DNA of 64,000 bases from an uncultured Caulobacteraceae bacterium (GTDB lineage Bacteria > Pseudomonadota > Alphaproteobacteria > Caulobacterales > Caulobacteraceae). The stretch spans positions 1-64,000 of the forward strand of contig CAIQJF010000091.1 of the NCBI GenBank assembly GCA_903872075.1, read 5' to 3'. Made by a program: the position numbers and the translations under genes. The notes below the pieces were generated by a model. That model was not told the origin of the DNA. It was given only the letters and a program-made list of their open reading frames with translations, and searched no databases. Of the stretch, positions 8,308 through 17,504 are shown piece by piece (the stretch's first letter is position 1; each line of letters begins with the position of its first letter).

Positions 8308-9630
8308 TTATCCCTTCGCCAGATAGACGAAGCGGGCGACGAACAGGCCAGCCAGCACGAAGAGCAGCCAGTCGCGCGGCCGGGCCTTGCCGCGCAGCAG
8401 GAGCAGCAGCGCGTAGCTGGTGATGCCGAACGCCAGGCCGTTGGCGATCGAATAGGTCAGGGGCGTGATGATCACGGTCAGGAAGGCGGGGATGGCGACG
8501 CCTGGATCAGTCCAGTCGATCTCGGCCAGGGAGCCGATCATCAGAGCGCCCACCAGGATCAGGGCCGGCGCGGTGGCGGCCGACGGGATTGCCTGAACCA
8601 GAGGCGCGAACATAAGGGCGACGAGAAACAGCAGCCCCACCACGACGCTGGTCAGGCCGGTGCGGCCGCCCTCGGCCACACCCGAGGCGCTCTCGATATA
8701 GCTGGTGACAGTGCTGACCCCGGCCACCGCCCCGGCCATGGCCGCGGCCGAGTCGGCCAGGAGGATTCGGTTCAGGCCGGGGATCGATCCGTCCTTGTCC
8801 ACCAGACCGGCCTTCTTGGTCACGGCGACCAGGGTGCCGACGTTGTCGAACAGGTCCACGAACAGGAAGACGAAGACGATCTCCACCAGGGCCACGCCCA
8901 GACCGCCCTTGAGGTTGAGGGCGGCGGGGATGTCGAGCTTGAAGGCCACCGACGACAGGGCGCTGAGACCGTTGGTCTGGCCCGTGACGTGGCTGAGCCC
9001 CAGGGCCCAGCCGGCCGCGGCGGCGGCCAGGATCCCGATCAGGATCGCCCCCTTTACCCGCCAGGCCTGCAGCGCGGCGATGAGCACCAGACCGCCGAGA
9101 GCCACGGCCGCCGTGGGCGTCGTCAAGGGTCCCAGCGCCACCGAGGTGGCGGGATTGGAGACGATGATCCCGGCGTCCTTGAAGCCGATGAAGGCGATGA
9201 ACAGCCCCACCCCGCCGGCCACGGCGGAGAACAGGGACCGGGGAATGGCCGCCACGATCATCTGGCGCACACCGGCCAGGGTCAGGATCATGAAGGCCGC
9301 GCCCGAAAGGAAAACGCAGCCCAGGGCGGTCTCCCAGGGCACGCCCATCCCCTTAACCACCGTGAAGGTGAAATAGGCGTTCATGCCCATGCCCGGCGCC
9401 AACGCCAGGGGGGTGTTGGACAACAGACCCATGAGGATGCAGCCGAAGGCGGCGGCCACGCAGGTGGCCGCGGCGACACCGGCCACCGGCATCCCCGCCT
9501 CGCCCAGGATCATCGGATTAACCACGACGATATAGGCCATGGTCAGGAAGGTGGTGATCCCGGCGAAGACCTCGGTCCGCAGGGTGGTTCCATGCGCCCG
9601 AAGGCCGAAGATTCGTTCCAGCATGGCCAA
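8308..9630 (-). CDS. AzgA/PbuG-type purine permease (NCS2 superfamily)
   Basis: This 440-residue inner-membrane transporter has about 12 hydrophobic segments. It carries family features: FAGITTFLTMAYIVVVNP near the N-terminus, ALAPGMGMNAYFTF around 75-90 and, in the second half, FLFVDLFDNVGTLVAV. These match the AzgA/PbuG group of adenine, guanine and hypoxanthine proton symporters. It is divergent from an adenine deaminase-like gene across 94 bp that contain a short perfect inverted repeat, so uptake and deamination of purine bases may be co-regulated. The exact substrate cannot be read from sequence; adenine or hypoxanthine is favoured by context. A second in-frame ATG six bases downstream is an alternative start. 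Confidence 0.9.
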   Translation of the reverse strand: MAMLERIFGLRAHGTTLRTEVFAGITTFLTMAYIVVVNPMILGEAGMPVAGVAAATCVAAAFGCILMGLLSNTPLALAPGMGMNAYFTFTVVKGMGVPWETALGCVFLSGAAFMILTLAGVRQMIVAAIPRSLFSAVAGGVGLFIAFIGFKDAGIIVSNPATSVALGPLTTPTAAVALGGLVLIAALQAWRVKGAILIGILAAAAAGWALGLSHVTGQTNGLSALSSVAFKLDIPAALNLKGGLGVALVEIVFVFLFVDLFDNVGTLVAVTKKAGLVDKDGSIPGLNRILLADSAAAMAGAVAGVSTVTSYIESASGVAEGGRTGLTSVVVGLLFLVALMFAPLVQAIPSAATAPALILVGALMIGSLAEIDWTDPGVAIPAFLTVIITPLTYSIANGLAFGITSYALLLLLRGKARPRDWLLFVLAGLFVARFVYLAKG

Positions 9631-9667
9631 GTCTTACGGCAGGGGGGCCGGCGATGTCGTCGAATTT

Positions 9668-9685
9668 TTACCTTCGGCGAGGTAA
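9668..9685. promoter_or_regulatory. Inverted repeat in the divergent purine promoter
   Basis: The perfect arms TTACCT and AGGTAA are separated by six bases. They sit midway between the permease and deaminase start codons. This is a candidate operator for a shared regulator; no regulator gene is adjacent. Confidence 0.35.
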
Positions 9686-9724
9686 GGCTCGCGACGGCGC
9701 CCCCGCCGCGCCAGAGTTCAGACC

Positions 9725-10741
9725 ATGACCATGACCCTTGATGAATTTATCGTCGGCCTGCCCAAGGCCGAACTTCATATCCACATTGAGGGCAGTCTCG
9801 AGCCTGAGATGATGTTCGCCCTGGCGAAGCGGAACGGGATCGCAACCCCCTATGCCGACGTGGAGGCCGTCCGCGCCGCCTACAGCTTCTCCCGGCTGCA
9901 GGACTTCCTCGATCTCTACTATCAGGGCGCCGCCGTGCTCATGACGGCCGAGGACTTCCGCGACCTGGCCCTGGCCTATTTCGACCGCGCCGCCGCCGAT
10001 GGCGTGGTTCACGCCGAAATCTTCTTCGATCCCCAGACACACACCAGCCGGGGCGTACCGTTCCAGACCGTCATGGACGGCCTGCTGGCGGGCATGGCCG
10101 CAGCTAAGACGCGGCACGGGATGACCAGCGGTCTCATTCTCTGTTTCCTGCGGCATCTCTCCGAGGCCGAGGCCCTCGAGACCCTGGAACAGGCGCGGCC
10201 CTGGCTGGACCGGCTAGCCGGGGTGGGGCTGGACTCTTCAGAGGTCGGCCATCCGCCGGAGAAGTTCGCGCGGGTGTTCGCCGCGGCCGGCGAACTGGGC
10301 CTGAAACGCGTGGCCCACGCCGGCGAGGAAGGCCCGCCAGCTTATGTGCGCGAGGCGCTCGACCTGCTGCATGTCGACAGGCTGGATCACGGCAACCGCG
10401 CCCTTGAGGACCAGACCCTGGTGGCCCGGCTCGCGGCGGAGGCCATGACCCTGACGGTCTGTCCGCTCTCCAACCTGAAGCTCTGCGTGGTGGACGACAT
10501 GGCCGCCCATCCGATCGGGCGGATGCTGCGCGCGGGCCTTCGGGCCACGGTCAATTCCGACGATCCCGCCTATTTCGGCGGCTATGTCGCCGACAACTAC
10601 CGCGCCGTGGCCCCGCTCCTCAGCCGGACCGAGTTGGTCGATCTGGCGCGCAACAGCTTCCTCGGGTCTTTCCTGCCGCTCGAGGACAGCGCCCGCCATG
10701 TGGCGGCGGTGGACGCCTTCGCGGCCGCCAACCCCGCCTGA
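9725..10741 (+). CDS. Adenine deaminase (adenosine deaminase family, type 2)
   Basis: This 338-residue TIM-barrel metal hydrolase has the metal motif HIHIEGSLEP (residues 18-27), HAGEE (about 197-201) and the downstream metal Asp in NSDDPAYF (about 278-285). The segment GLDSSEVGHPPEKF (about 167-180) matches the adenine-specific branch of the family (Aah1-like) better than true adenosine deaminases, which carry a different loop there. The reaction would be adenine to hypoxanthine plus ammonia in the cytosol. The neighbours, a purine permease and AMP nucleosidase (which releases adenine), support this. Adenosine deaminase remains the alternative. The start could also be the ATG two codons later. 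Confidence 0.85.
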   Translation: MTMTLDEFIVGLPKAELHIHIEGSLEPEMMFALAKRNGIATPYADVEAVRAAYSFSRLQDFLDLYYQGAAVLMTAEDFRDLALAYFDRAAADGVVHAEIFFDPQTHTSRGVPFQTVMDGLLAGMAAAKTRHGMTSGLILCFLRHLSEAEALETLEQARPWLDRLAGVGLDSSEVGHPPEKFARVFAAAGELGLKRVAHAGEEGPPAYVREALDLLHVDRLDHGNRALEDQTLVARLAAEAMTLTVCPLSNLKLCVVDDMAAHPIGRMLRAGLRATVNSDDPAYFGGYVADNYRAVAPLLSRTELVDLARNSFLGSFLPLEDSARHVAAVDAFAAANPA

Positions 10742-10786
10742 CACCTGCCCCCTCGAAGCGATGATGCGGAAACGCTAAGAAAGCCC

Positions 10787-12238
10787 ATGAGTCACCGCAT
10801 CCAAGCCGCCGCCATCGTCGACCGCCTCGCGGCGGAATATCAAAGCTCGGTCCAGGCCCTGCGCGCCGACCTCAAAGCCTTCCTGGCCACACGCCAGGCG
10901 CCGGACCCGGCGATCCGCGCCGGCCGGGCCTATGTCTATCCGGCGCTTCGGCTGACCTATGCGGCCAACGGGCCGGCCCCACGGCTCTCGCGGTCCTTCG
11001 CCCGGTTCAGCCAGTCCGGGACCTATGTAACGACCATCACCCGTCCCGATCTGTTCCGCGCCTATCTGACCGAACAACTGTCGCTGCTGCTGGCGGACTT
11101 CACCGTGGAGGCCGAGGTGTTCCGCTCCGACCGCGAGATCCCCTTCCCCTATGTGCTCGACGGCTCGATCGACCTGAATGTGGAAGACCTGACCGCGGCC
11201 GAGATCGGCAGGCATTTCCCCGCCACCGAACTGGCCGCCATTGGCGATGAGGTCGCCGACGGCTTCTGGGCGCCGGAACGTGACGGGACCCGCCCCCTGA
11301 CCCTGTTCGACGGGCCGCGCACGGACTTCTCGCTGGCGCGGCTGGCCCATTACACCGGCACGACCGCGGACAATTTCCAGTCCTACGTGCTGTTCACCAA
11401 CTACCACCGCTATGTGGACGAGTTCGTGCGCTGGGGTCTGGAGGAGCTGCGCCGGCCGGGCTCGATCTATGAGGCCATGTCCTGCGCCGGCGAAGTGACC
11501 CTCACCCGCGACACCTCGGCGGACCTGGATGCGATCATGAACGGCGCCTCGCGCCGGCAGATGCCCGCCTATCACCTGATGGCGCCGGGACGGCGGGGCG
11601 TGACCTTGATCAACATCGGCGTGGGCCCGTCCAACGCCAAGACCATCACCGACCATCTGGCCGTGCTGCGGCCCGAGGCCTGGCTGATGATTGGCCATTG
11701 CGGCGGCCTGCGCGCCAGCCAGACCATCGGCGACTATGTGCTGGGCCACGCCTATCTGCGCGACGACCATGTGCTCGACGGCGTGCTGCCGCCGGAGGTG
11801 CCAATCCCGCCCATCGCCGAGGTGCAGGTGGCCCTGCAGCGCGCGGCCGAGACGGTCACCGGCGAAAGCGGCGATGCGCTGAAACAACGGCTGCGCACCG
11901 GCACCATCGTCACCACCGACGATCGCAACTGGGAACTGCGCTACACGCACAGCGCCCTGCGCTTCAATCAGTCACGCGCCGTAGCCATCGACATGGAAAG
12001 CGCCACCATCGCCGCCCAGGGCTATCGCTTCCGCACGCCCTATGGGGCCTTGCTATGCGTGTCGGACAAACCCCTGCACGGCGAAATCAAGCTGCCAGGC
12101 CAGGCCAACGCCTTCTATGAGCGCGCCATCTCCCAGCACCTGAGGATCGGCATTGTCACGGTTGATCTGCTGCGGGAGGAAGGCTCGCGCCTCCACTCCC
12201 GCAAGCTCCGCAGCTTCGACGAGCCGCCGTTCAGGTAA
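10787..12238 (+). CDS. amn: AMP nucleosidase
   Basis: This 483-residue protein is the usual size for the bacterial enzyme, which splits AMP into adenine and ribose 5-phosphate. The N-terminal regulatory domain (about 1-180, with Y.TTITRPDLFRAYL) precedes a nucleoside-phosphorylase-like catalytic domain. That domain carries INIGVGPSNAKTITDHLAVLRP, MIGHCGGLR and the AIDMESATIA segment typical of purine phosphorylases. It follows the adenine deaminase by 45 bp on the same strand, so the pair would take AMP to hypoxanthine. A short hairpin lies after the stop, before the convergent TonB receptor. Confidence 0.94.
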   Translation: MSHRIQAAAIVDRLAAEYQSSVQALRADLKAFLATRQAPDPAIRAGRAYVYPALRLTYAANGPAPRLSRSFARFSQSGTYVTTITRPDLFRAYLTEQLSLLLADFTVEAEVFRSDREIPFPYVLDGSIDLNVEDLTAAEIGRHFPATELAAIGDEVADGFWAPERDGTRPLTLFDGPRTDFSLARLAHYTGTTADNFQSYVLFTNYHRYVDEFVRWGLEELRRPGSIYEAMSCAGEVTLTRDTSADLDAIMNGASRRQMPAYHLMAPGRRGVTLINIGVGPSNAKTITDHLAVLRPEAWLMIGHCGGLRASQTIGDYVLGHAYLRDDHVLDGVLPPEVPIPPIAEVQVALQRAAETVTGESGDALKQRLRTGTIVTTDDRNWELRYTHSALRFNQSRAVAIDMESATIAAQGYRFRTPYGALLCVSDKPLHGEIKLPGQANAFYERAISQHLRIGIVTVDLLREEGSRLHSRKLRSFDEPPFR

Positions 12239-12240
12239 AA

Positions 12241-12252
12241 AGGCCGCAGGCC
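12241..12252 (-). terminator. Short intrinsic terminator candidate for the TonB receptor
   Basis: Read on the minus strand directly after the receptor stop, GGGCC-TGC-GGCCT is followed by T-rich sequence. The stem is only five pairs including one G-T. Confidence 0.35.
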
Positions 12253-14796
12253 CTAGAACTTCGCCTGGATGCGGAATTCGATGGTGCGGGGGTCGTTCCG
12301 GACCAGGAAGTCGTTGCCGTAGAAAGCCGGGCCGGACTGCCAGGTGAGCTGGTCGGTGACGTTATAGGCCGACACGGTGAAGATGTACTGCTTGTACTCG
12401 TAGAACGCAGAGACATTCATGGTGTACTGCCACGGGATCACCGGCGACTTGTAGTAGTAGTTGTTGGCGACGACGCTGGCCGGCACGAACACCGAGGCGA
12501 CGGGATCGAGCTGGCCCGAGGTGGTCAATTCGATCGGGCCCGTGACCTGCACGCCGAAACGGAAGCCCAGACCGTTGTTGAACTTGTAGTTACCCAGGAA
12601 GTTGAAGATCTGCTGTGGCACGCCCGGATCGTTGAACTTCTGGCCCGGCGCGAAGGTGGCGAACAGGCCCGCGCCGTCGACGTTCACGCCCGGTTCGGCC
12701 GGGTAGTTGTAGAAGCCGGCGGCCCGATTGAGGGTGGTGCGGATGTAGGAGTAGCTGGCCGTGGCGAACAGGTTGCGGGTCGGCTGGTAGTTCATCTCCA
12801 CTTCGACGCCGCGGATGTTGGCTTGCGAGGTCTGGGTGCCGCCGGCCCCGACCGGGATGCCGCGCTTCTGATCGAAACCGGCCAGACCGGCGAACAGCTT
12901 GTTGTTCAGCAGGTTGAACTTCAGACCGGCCTCATAGAGGTAGCTGTCGGAGCGCATGAGATTGTGGTCCGGCACCTGGCCATAGGCGTTGATGCCGCCC
13001 TCGCCGCCGTTGGGATTGACGCTCTGGGTGAAGTCGAAGGTGACGTAGCCGCTGACCCACGACCGGGGCTTGTAGACGAGGCTGATGTTGCCGTTGCCCA
13101 GGCCATAGATGCCGGTGGAGTGATCCTGCGGCAGGCTGTTGAAGCAGCAGGTGGCCCCACCCAGCTGGTCGTGGCTGTGGGCCTGAACGATGTCGATGCG
13201 CGCCCCGTACAGGGCGCTGAACTGCGGCGAGAACTCGATCCGGTGCTGGAAGAAGAAGCCGGTGTCGTAGAGGTCGGAAATGCCGGCGTTGCCGCCGCTG
13301 ACGCCGTCGCGGCCGGGCACCGCATAGACCGTTTTCCCGAGTGAGGTCTTGTAAGGGTAGGAATCAGCGAAGGCCTGGGAGGCGGCGCCCACGTCCCAGA
13401 GCCGCGGATTGCTGGTCAGGTCGAACACCAGCGGCACTTCGACATTGAAATTGCTGATGTAGTTGACGTGGGCGAAGCGGAACGTCGCCCCGATGATCAT
13501 CTCGTTCTTGATCGACGCTCCGGCGACATTGAGGTCGAACTTGATCTTGGCGTCGCTTCGGTTCTCGAAGGTCCAGGAGCCGTTAGAGGCGTCCGCATAG
13601 TAGTAGGACTCGGCATTGTCGCTGTCCTGGTAGTCGAAGAAGGCGTTGTCCTCGAGCGTGATGTGGTCGTTCAGCCGATAGGTCTGGATCAGCTGGGCGT
13701 TGTATTTCAGAGCCCGCGAGGAGGTGCCCGGCGTCTGGTCGATGGTGACACGCGTGTTGAACGGCACGGCCTTGCCCAGAAGCACCTCGGTGAGGATCGG
13801 GGTCACGGGCGCATAGGGGTTGCCGGGCGAGCCAACGGGGATCGGCGTGTCGGAACCCAGGATGAAGGAGGAAAACTGCTCCTTCCCGTTGGGACCGCCG
13901 GTGAGATAGAGGGTATGGTCGATGAGGTTCTGGCTGACCCGGTTGACCCCGACGTTCTCGGTATATTGCTCGCTGATCAGCTCGCTGTTGAAGTCGAGCT
14001 GATAGTCGCTGTTCGGCTGCCAGCGCACGGCCCCGTAGATGGCGTTCTTGCGCATGTAGTGGCTGTAGAACCAGCTGCCGCTGTTCTCACCCGAGTAGCT
14101 GAACCGCACACCCAGTTCGCCGGGGATCACGGGACCGCCGATATCCAGCGTGATCCGGCGGTTCTTCATGGTGTCGAGGGAGGCCGAACCTTGAATGATC
14201 ACCCGCGACAGGTTCGGCCGCTTGGTGATGAAGTCGGCCTCACCGCCGACGCCGGGGCCAGGGCCGTCGACCACGCTGGCCGGGCCCTTGGTGATGGAGA
14301 TGTTCTCGAAACTGTCGAAGTTCAGCGGCGCGCCGTAGCCGTTCTCGGTGAAGCTCGAGCGCATGCCGTTGTAGAACACGTCGGCGTACTGGCCGCGGAT
14401 GCGGGGGATGTTGGGCGTGCCGAAGGCGGAGTCGGTGTAGCTGCTGGCGGTCAGGTAGGAGAACGCCCGGGGGTCCTGGATGTTCAGGGTGGCCAGCTGG
14501 GTCGTGGACAGCAGGGTCGTGTTCCGCGGCGTATCCATGACGTTGAGGTCGAGACCGTAGACCGAGCTCGACGACAGGCGCGTCGGCAGGACGGTTTCCT
14601 TGAAGGGAATGCCGTTGACCACAACTTCGCCGACCTCGGTGGGCGAGGTCTTGATCTGATCGGCCGCCGACTCGGCGGCCAGGGCGGCGCCCGGCAGGCC
14701 GGCGGCCAGCGCCAGGACGAGGCCGGAGACGGCCAGCGGGCCGGAAAGCCGATAGGCGCGCCCGCCCGGACGGGTCGCGGAAGAAGTCTGGTTCAC
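12253..14796 (-). CDS. TonB-dependent siderophore-type receptor
   Basis: This 847-residue outer-membrane receptor has a signal peptide (about 1-40, ending ALAAES). A plug domain follows (about 55-200), with the VMDTPRNTTLLS segment seen in TonB siderophore receptors, IPRIRGQYADVFYNGMR, and ITKGPASVVDGPGPGVGGEADFITKRP split over the plug end. A 22-strand barrel ends in the terminal aromatic strand TIEFRIQAKF. No clear canonical TonB box or STN domain is seen. The ligand is unknown. It is divergent from an APC permease, which may carry the same or a related substrate across the inner membrane, but nothing proves this. Confidence 0.9.
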   Translation of the reverse strand: MNQTSSATRPGGRAYRLSGPLAVSGLVLALAAGLPGAALAAESAADQIKTSPTEVGEVVVNGIPFKETVLPTRLSSSSVYGLDLNVMDTPRNTTLLSTTQLATLNIQDPRAFSYLTASSYTDSAFGTPNIPRIRGQYADVFYNGMRSSFTENGYGAPLNFDSFENISITKGPASVVDGPGPGVGGEADFITKRPNLSRVIIQGSASLDTMKNRRITLDIGGPVIPGELGVRFSYSGENSGSWFYSHYMRKNAIYGAVRWQPNSDYQLDFNSELISEQYTENVGVNRVSQNLIDHTLYLTGGPNGKEQFSSFILGSDTPIPVGSPGNPYAPVTPILTEVLLGKAVPFNTRVTIDQTPGTSSRALKYNAQLIQTYRLNDHITLEDNAFFDYQDSDNAESYYYADASNGSWTFENRSDAKIKFDLNVAGASIKNEMIIGATFRFAHVNYISNFNVEVPLVFDLTSNPRLWDVGAASQAFADSYPYKTSLGKTVYAVPGRDGVSGGNAGISDLYDTGFFFQHRIEFSPQFSALYGARIDIVQAHSHDQLGGATCCFNSLPQDHSTGIYGLGNGNISLVYKPRSWVSGYVTFDFTQSVNPNGGEGGINAYGQVPDHNLMRSDSYLYEAGLKFNLLNNKLFAGLAGFDQKRGIPVGAGGTQTSQANIRGVEVEMNYQPTRNLFATASYSYIRTTLNRAAGFYNYPAEPGVNVDGAGLFATFAPGQKFNDPGVPQQIFNFLGNYKFNNGLGFRFGVQVTGPIELTTSGQLDPVASVFVPASVVANNYYYKSPVIPWQYTMNVSAFYEYKQYIFTVSAYNVTDQLTWQSGPAFYGNDFLVRNDPRTIEFRIQAKF

Positions 14797-14869
14797 GGAA
14801 ATCCCCTTGATGGCCGACGGCTTCGCCGTTCGATTCGCGCCAACGAATTGTTTAAAGAGGCGTCACTCC

Positions 14870-14896
14870 CGCGGCGCCAAGAGACAAGGCGCCGCG
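14870..14896. promoter_or_regulatory. Perfect inverted repeat in the receptor/permease divergent region
   Basis: Nine-base arms (CGCGGCGCC and GGCGCCGCG) are separated by nine bases, centred about 87 bases upstream of the receptor start. This could be an operator or a leader hairpin for the receptor transcript. No regulator is encoded next to it. Confidence 0.35.
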
Positions 14897-15005
14897 TCAA
14901 AAATATGTCACAGGCGCCGCATCGCTGGGCGTTTTGCGCCGGTCGCGCCCAGGCTGTAGCGTGTGCGCCACACCTTCCGTGTCCCCGGGGAGCCAGAACC
15001 ACCGC

Positions 15006-16379
15006 GTGACTCCCGACCCTTCCCCTACGGGCGCCGAGGCGCCACGCCGGCACCTGGGAGTCATCCACGCGATGATCCTGGCCCTCGGCATGATCATGAG
15101 CACCGACGCCCTCAAGACGGCGCCGACCGTCGCGCTCAATGTCGGGGCCTGGCATTTCTATGGAATGTGGGTGCTGGGCGGCCTGCTCTCGATGATCGGG
15201 GCGCTCTGCTACGTGGAGATGGCCACCGCCTTCCCCGATCCGGGGGGCGACTACAACTTCCTGCGCAAGGCCTATGGCCAAGAGGTGGGCCTGCTGTTCG
15301 CGTGGTCGCGATTCTCGATCATGCATACCGGCTGGATGGCCCTGATGGCCTTCATGTTCGCCGACTACGCCAGCGCGCTGATTCCCATGTCGCACGCCGG
15401 CCAGACCCTGTTTGCCCTGGTCACGGTGTCGGCCCTGGTGGGCCTGAACCTGCTGCATGTGCGGGCGGGCTTTCTGACCCAGGCCGGGCTCGTGGGTCTC
15501 GTCACTGTCGGCTTCGCCAGCGTCGTCGTGGCCGTGATCAAGCTGGGGCTGGCCGGCCAGATTCCCCATGCCGCGCCGATCGCCGCGGCGGCCGCTCACA
15601 CCCCGTCGCTGAGCAAGATCTCGGTGGCGCTGATCTATATCTTCCTGGCCTACGGCGGCTGGAGCGACTCAGCGACCCTGTCGGCGGAAGTCCGCAGCGA
15701 CACGCGCGGCATGCTGATAACCAGCATCGGAAGCCTAGCCGTGCTGATGGTGATCTATCTCGCCCTCAATGGCGCCCTGATCACCGGCCTGGGCGCCGAG
15801 GGACTGGCGCGCAGCACGGCCCCGGCCGCCGATCTGCTGGGCCGGGCTTTCGGCAAGACCGGCCAGGGACTGATCGTGGCGGTAGTGGGAGTCTCGGCGA
15901 TCGCCAGCATCAACTCCACCCTGATCGTCGGCGCCCGCACGACCTTCGCGGCGGCCCGGGATGTGCCCGCCCTGCGGGCGCTCGGCCGCTGGGACACCGC
16001 GCGCGGCGTGCCGGCCCGGGCAGTGCTGGCCGAAGGCGCCGTCGCCCTGCTGCTCATCGGCGTGGCCAGTTTCACGGCCAGCGGCTTCAACGCCATGGTC
16101 GACTATATGACCCCGGTCTACTGGTTCTTCATGACCTTGAGCATCGGCGCGCAAATGATCCTGCGCCACCGCTTCCCGCACACCCCTCGGCCGGTGCGCA
16201 CGCCGTTCTATCCCCTGTTCCCGATCACCTTCCTGGTCATCTCCATCTACATGTTCGGAGAGGGTCTGGCGTCGCTGGGCAAGGGCGCCCTGTTCGGGGC
16301 GGGCGTCATGGGCGTCGGGCTGGTGCTGGTAGGGGTTCTGCGGCTCCGCTCGCGGGCGTTGGCGGCAGCCTCCGGCTGA
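15006..16379 (+). CDS. APC-superfamily amino-acid permease
   Basis: The GTG start at 15006 is preferred because the purine-rich GGGGAG lies upstream at 14987-14992 and the protein then begins just ahead of the first membrane segment; an upstream ATG at 14934 would add unlikely residues. This gives 457 residues with about 12 membrane segments. Family features are the ALGMIMSTDALKTAP first helix and the PDPGGDYNFLRKAYG segment, which matches the P-GG-Y-YLR-AYG signature of the LAT-like and related amino-acid permeases. The substrate is not predictable. It lies opposite the TonB receptor across about 210 bp. Confidence 0.85.
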   Translation: MTPDPSPTGAEAPRRHLGVIHAMILALGMIMSTDALKTAPTVALNVGAWHFYGMWVLGGLLSMIGALCYVEMATAFPDPGGDYNFLRKAYGQEVGLLFAWSRFSIMHTGWMALMAFMFADYASALIPMSHAGQTLFALVTVSALVGLNLLHVRAGFLTQAGLVGLVTVGFASVVVAVIKLGLAGQIPHAAPIAAAAAHTPSLSKISVALIYIFLAYGGWSDSATLSAEVRSDTRGMLITSIGSLAVLMVIYLALNGALITGLGAEGLARSTAPAADLLGRAFGKTGQGLIVAVVGVSAIASINSTLIVGARTTFAAARDVPALRALGRWDTARGVPARAVLAEGAVALLLIGVASFTASGFNAMVDYMTPVYWFFMTLSIGAQMILRHRFPHTPRPVRTPFYPLFPITFLVISIYMFGEGLASLGKGALFGAGVMGVGLVLVGVLRLRSRALAAASG

Positions 16380-16462
16380 AAAGGCGGGATCATTGTCATT
16401 TCGGCCGCGGAGGACGGCCAGTAAGGTGACGATCGAACCGCCCCCTCCACCCGGAGACCACG

Positions 16463-17017
16463 ATGAATCGCGCCTGTTTCCTGCCCCTCGCCCTGCTGCT
16501 GATAGCCGCCGCCCCCGCCCCCGAGGGCGCGGCGCGGTTCACCGCCGACGGCAAGATGATCGCGCCGGCTGACTATCGGGAATGGATCTTCCTCACGTCC
16601 GGCATGGACATGAACTATCGCCCCGGACCGCCCATGGCCGGCCACTCCATGTTCGACAACGTGTTCGTCAATCCAGGCGCCTGGCGGGTGTTCAAGGCCA
16701 CCGGCCATTGGCCGGAGGGCACGGTGCTGGTGAAGGAGGGCTATATGGGCAGCGGCAAGGGCTCCATCACCCAGAACGGCCAGTTCCAGAGCGGCGAGCC
16801 CGAGGGGATCGAGGCCCATGTCCTCGACTCCAAGCGCTTCAAGGGCGGCTGGGGGTTCTTCTTCTTCGCCAGTGCGGCCCCCGCGCCGATGATCCCCTAC
16901 ACGGCCAACTGTTATGAGTGCCATCAGACGCACGGGGCCACCCAGACGACCTTCGTGCAGTTCTATCCCACGGCAAAGCCCATCGCTGTGGCGCACAAGA
17001 CCTATGAGGAGAAATAG
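16463..17017 (+). CDS. Cytochrome P460 family protein
   Basis: This 184-residue secreted haem protein has a signal peptide (1-17), a beta-rich P460 domain with WRVFKATGHWPEGTVLVKEGY (split around 74-94) and a C-terminal haem attachment motif CYECH (150-154). In Nitrosomonas P460 a lysine cross-links to the haem. K91 in the VLVKE segment is a plausible equivalent, but I cannot place it with certainty. P460 enzymes oxidise hydroxylamine in nitrifiers; in heterotrophs the role is usually unknown, and the same fold includes cytochrome c'-beta, which binds NO. The neighbours give no nitrogen-oxide context. Confidence 0.85.
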   Translation: MNRACFLPLALLLIAAAPAPEGAARFTADGKMIAPADYREWIFLTSGMDMNYRPGPPMAGHSMFDNVFVNPGAWRVFKATGHWPEGTVLVKEGYMGSGKGSITQNGQFQSGEPEGIEAHVLDSKRFKGGWGFFFFASAAPAPMIPYTANCYECHQTHGATQTTFVQFYPTAKPIAVAHKTYEEK

Positions 17018-17026
17018 GCCGGGCGA

Positions 17027-17500
17027 TCAGCCCAGGCGGCTGTCCTCGGTGGAATAGGCGCCCGCCTCGTCGACGGTGACGCGCAGCGTCTCGAACCGCC
17101 AGCCGTCGGGCGTGCGGACGAAGTCGTCCTCATAGGACCCGATGATCCGTTGATACTGTGTGCCGCCGCCAGGCACATTGCCGGTGTAAACCATCACCAG
17201 CCGCCAGCGTCCGGTGGCGCGATCGCCATCGACCGCGACGATGGGATTGCTGAGCAGATGGGCCGAGTTGCGGATCCGGCCGCTGGCCCGGACGCCGCCG
17301 ATATAGCCCTTGATAGAGTCGTGGCCGCGGGCGTCGACGCCGATATTGGCCCCGCCCCAGGCGCCGTCGGTGACGAACAGAGCCGCCACCCGGTCGGGGT
17401 TGTGATCGTCGTCACAGGCTTCGCAATAGGCGGCCTTCAGCTGCTTGATCGCCTCGATATCCTCGAGCCGGCGGATTCGCGCCTCCAGGGAGTCGGTCAT
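17027..17500 (-). CDS. SnoaL/NTF2-like small protein
   Basis: This 157-residue cone-shaped alpha+beta (NTF2-like) protein has an N-terminal helix pair (IEAIKQLKAAYCEACD), ALFVTDGAWGG, a central NSAHLLSNPIVAVDGDRATGRW strand pair, and a final strand. The fold covers polyketide cyclases, dehydratases and isomerases as well as orphan enzymes, so no reaction can be assigned. It lies four bases after the patatin stop on the same strand, so the two are probably co-transcribed. It is convergent with the P460 gene with a nine-base gap. Confidence 0.75.
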   Translation of the reverse strand: MTDSLEARIRRLEDIEAIKQLKAAYCEACDDDHNPDRVAALFVTDGAWGGANIGVDARGHDSIKGYIGGVRASGRIRNSAHLLSNPIVAVDGDRATGRWRLVMVYTGNVPGGGTQYQRIIGSYEDDFVRTPDGWRFETLRVTVDEAGAYSTEDSRLG

Positions 17501-17504
17501 CGGC

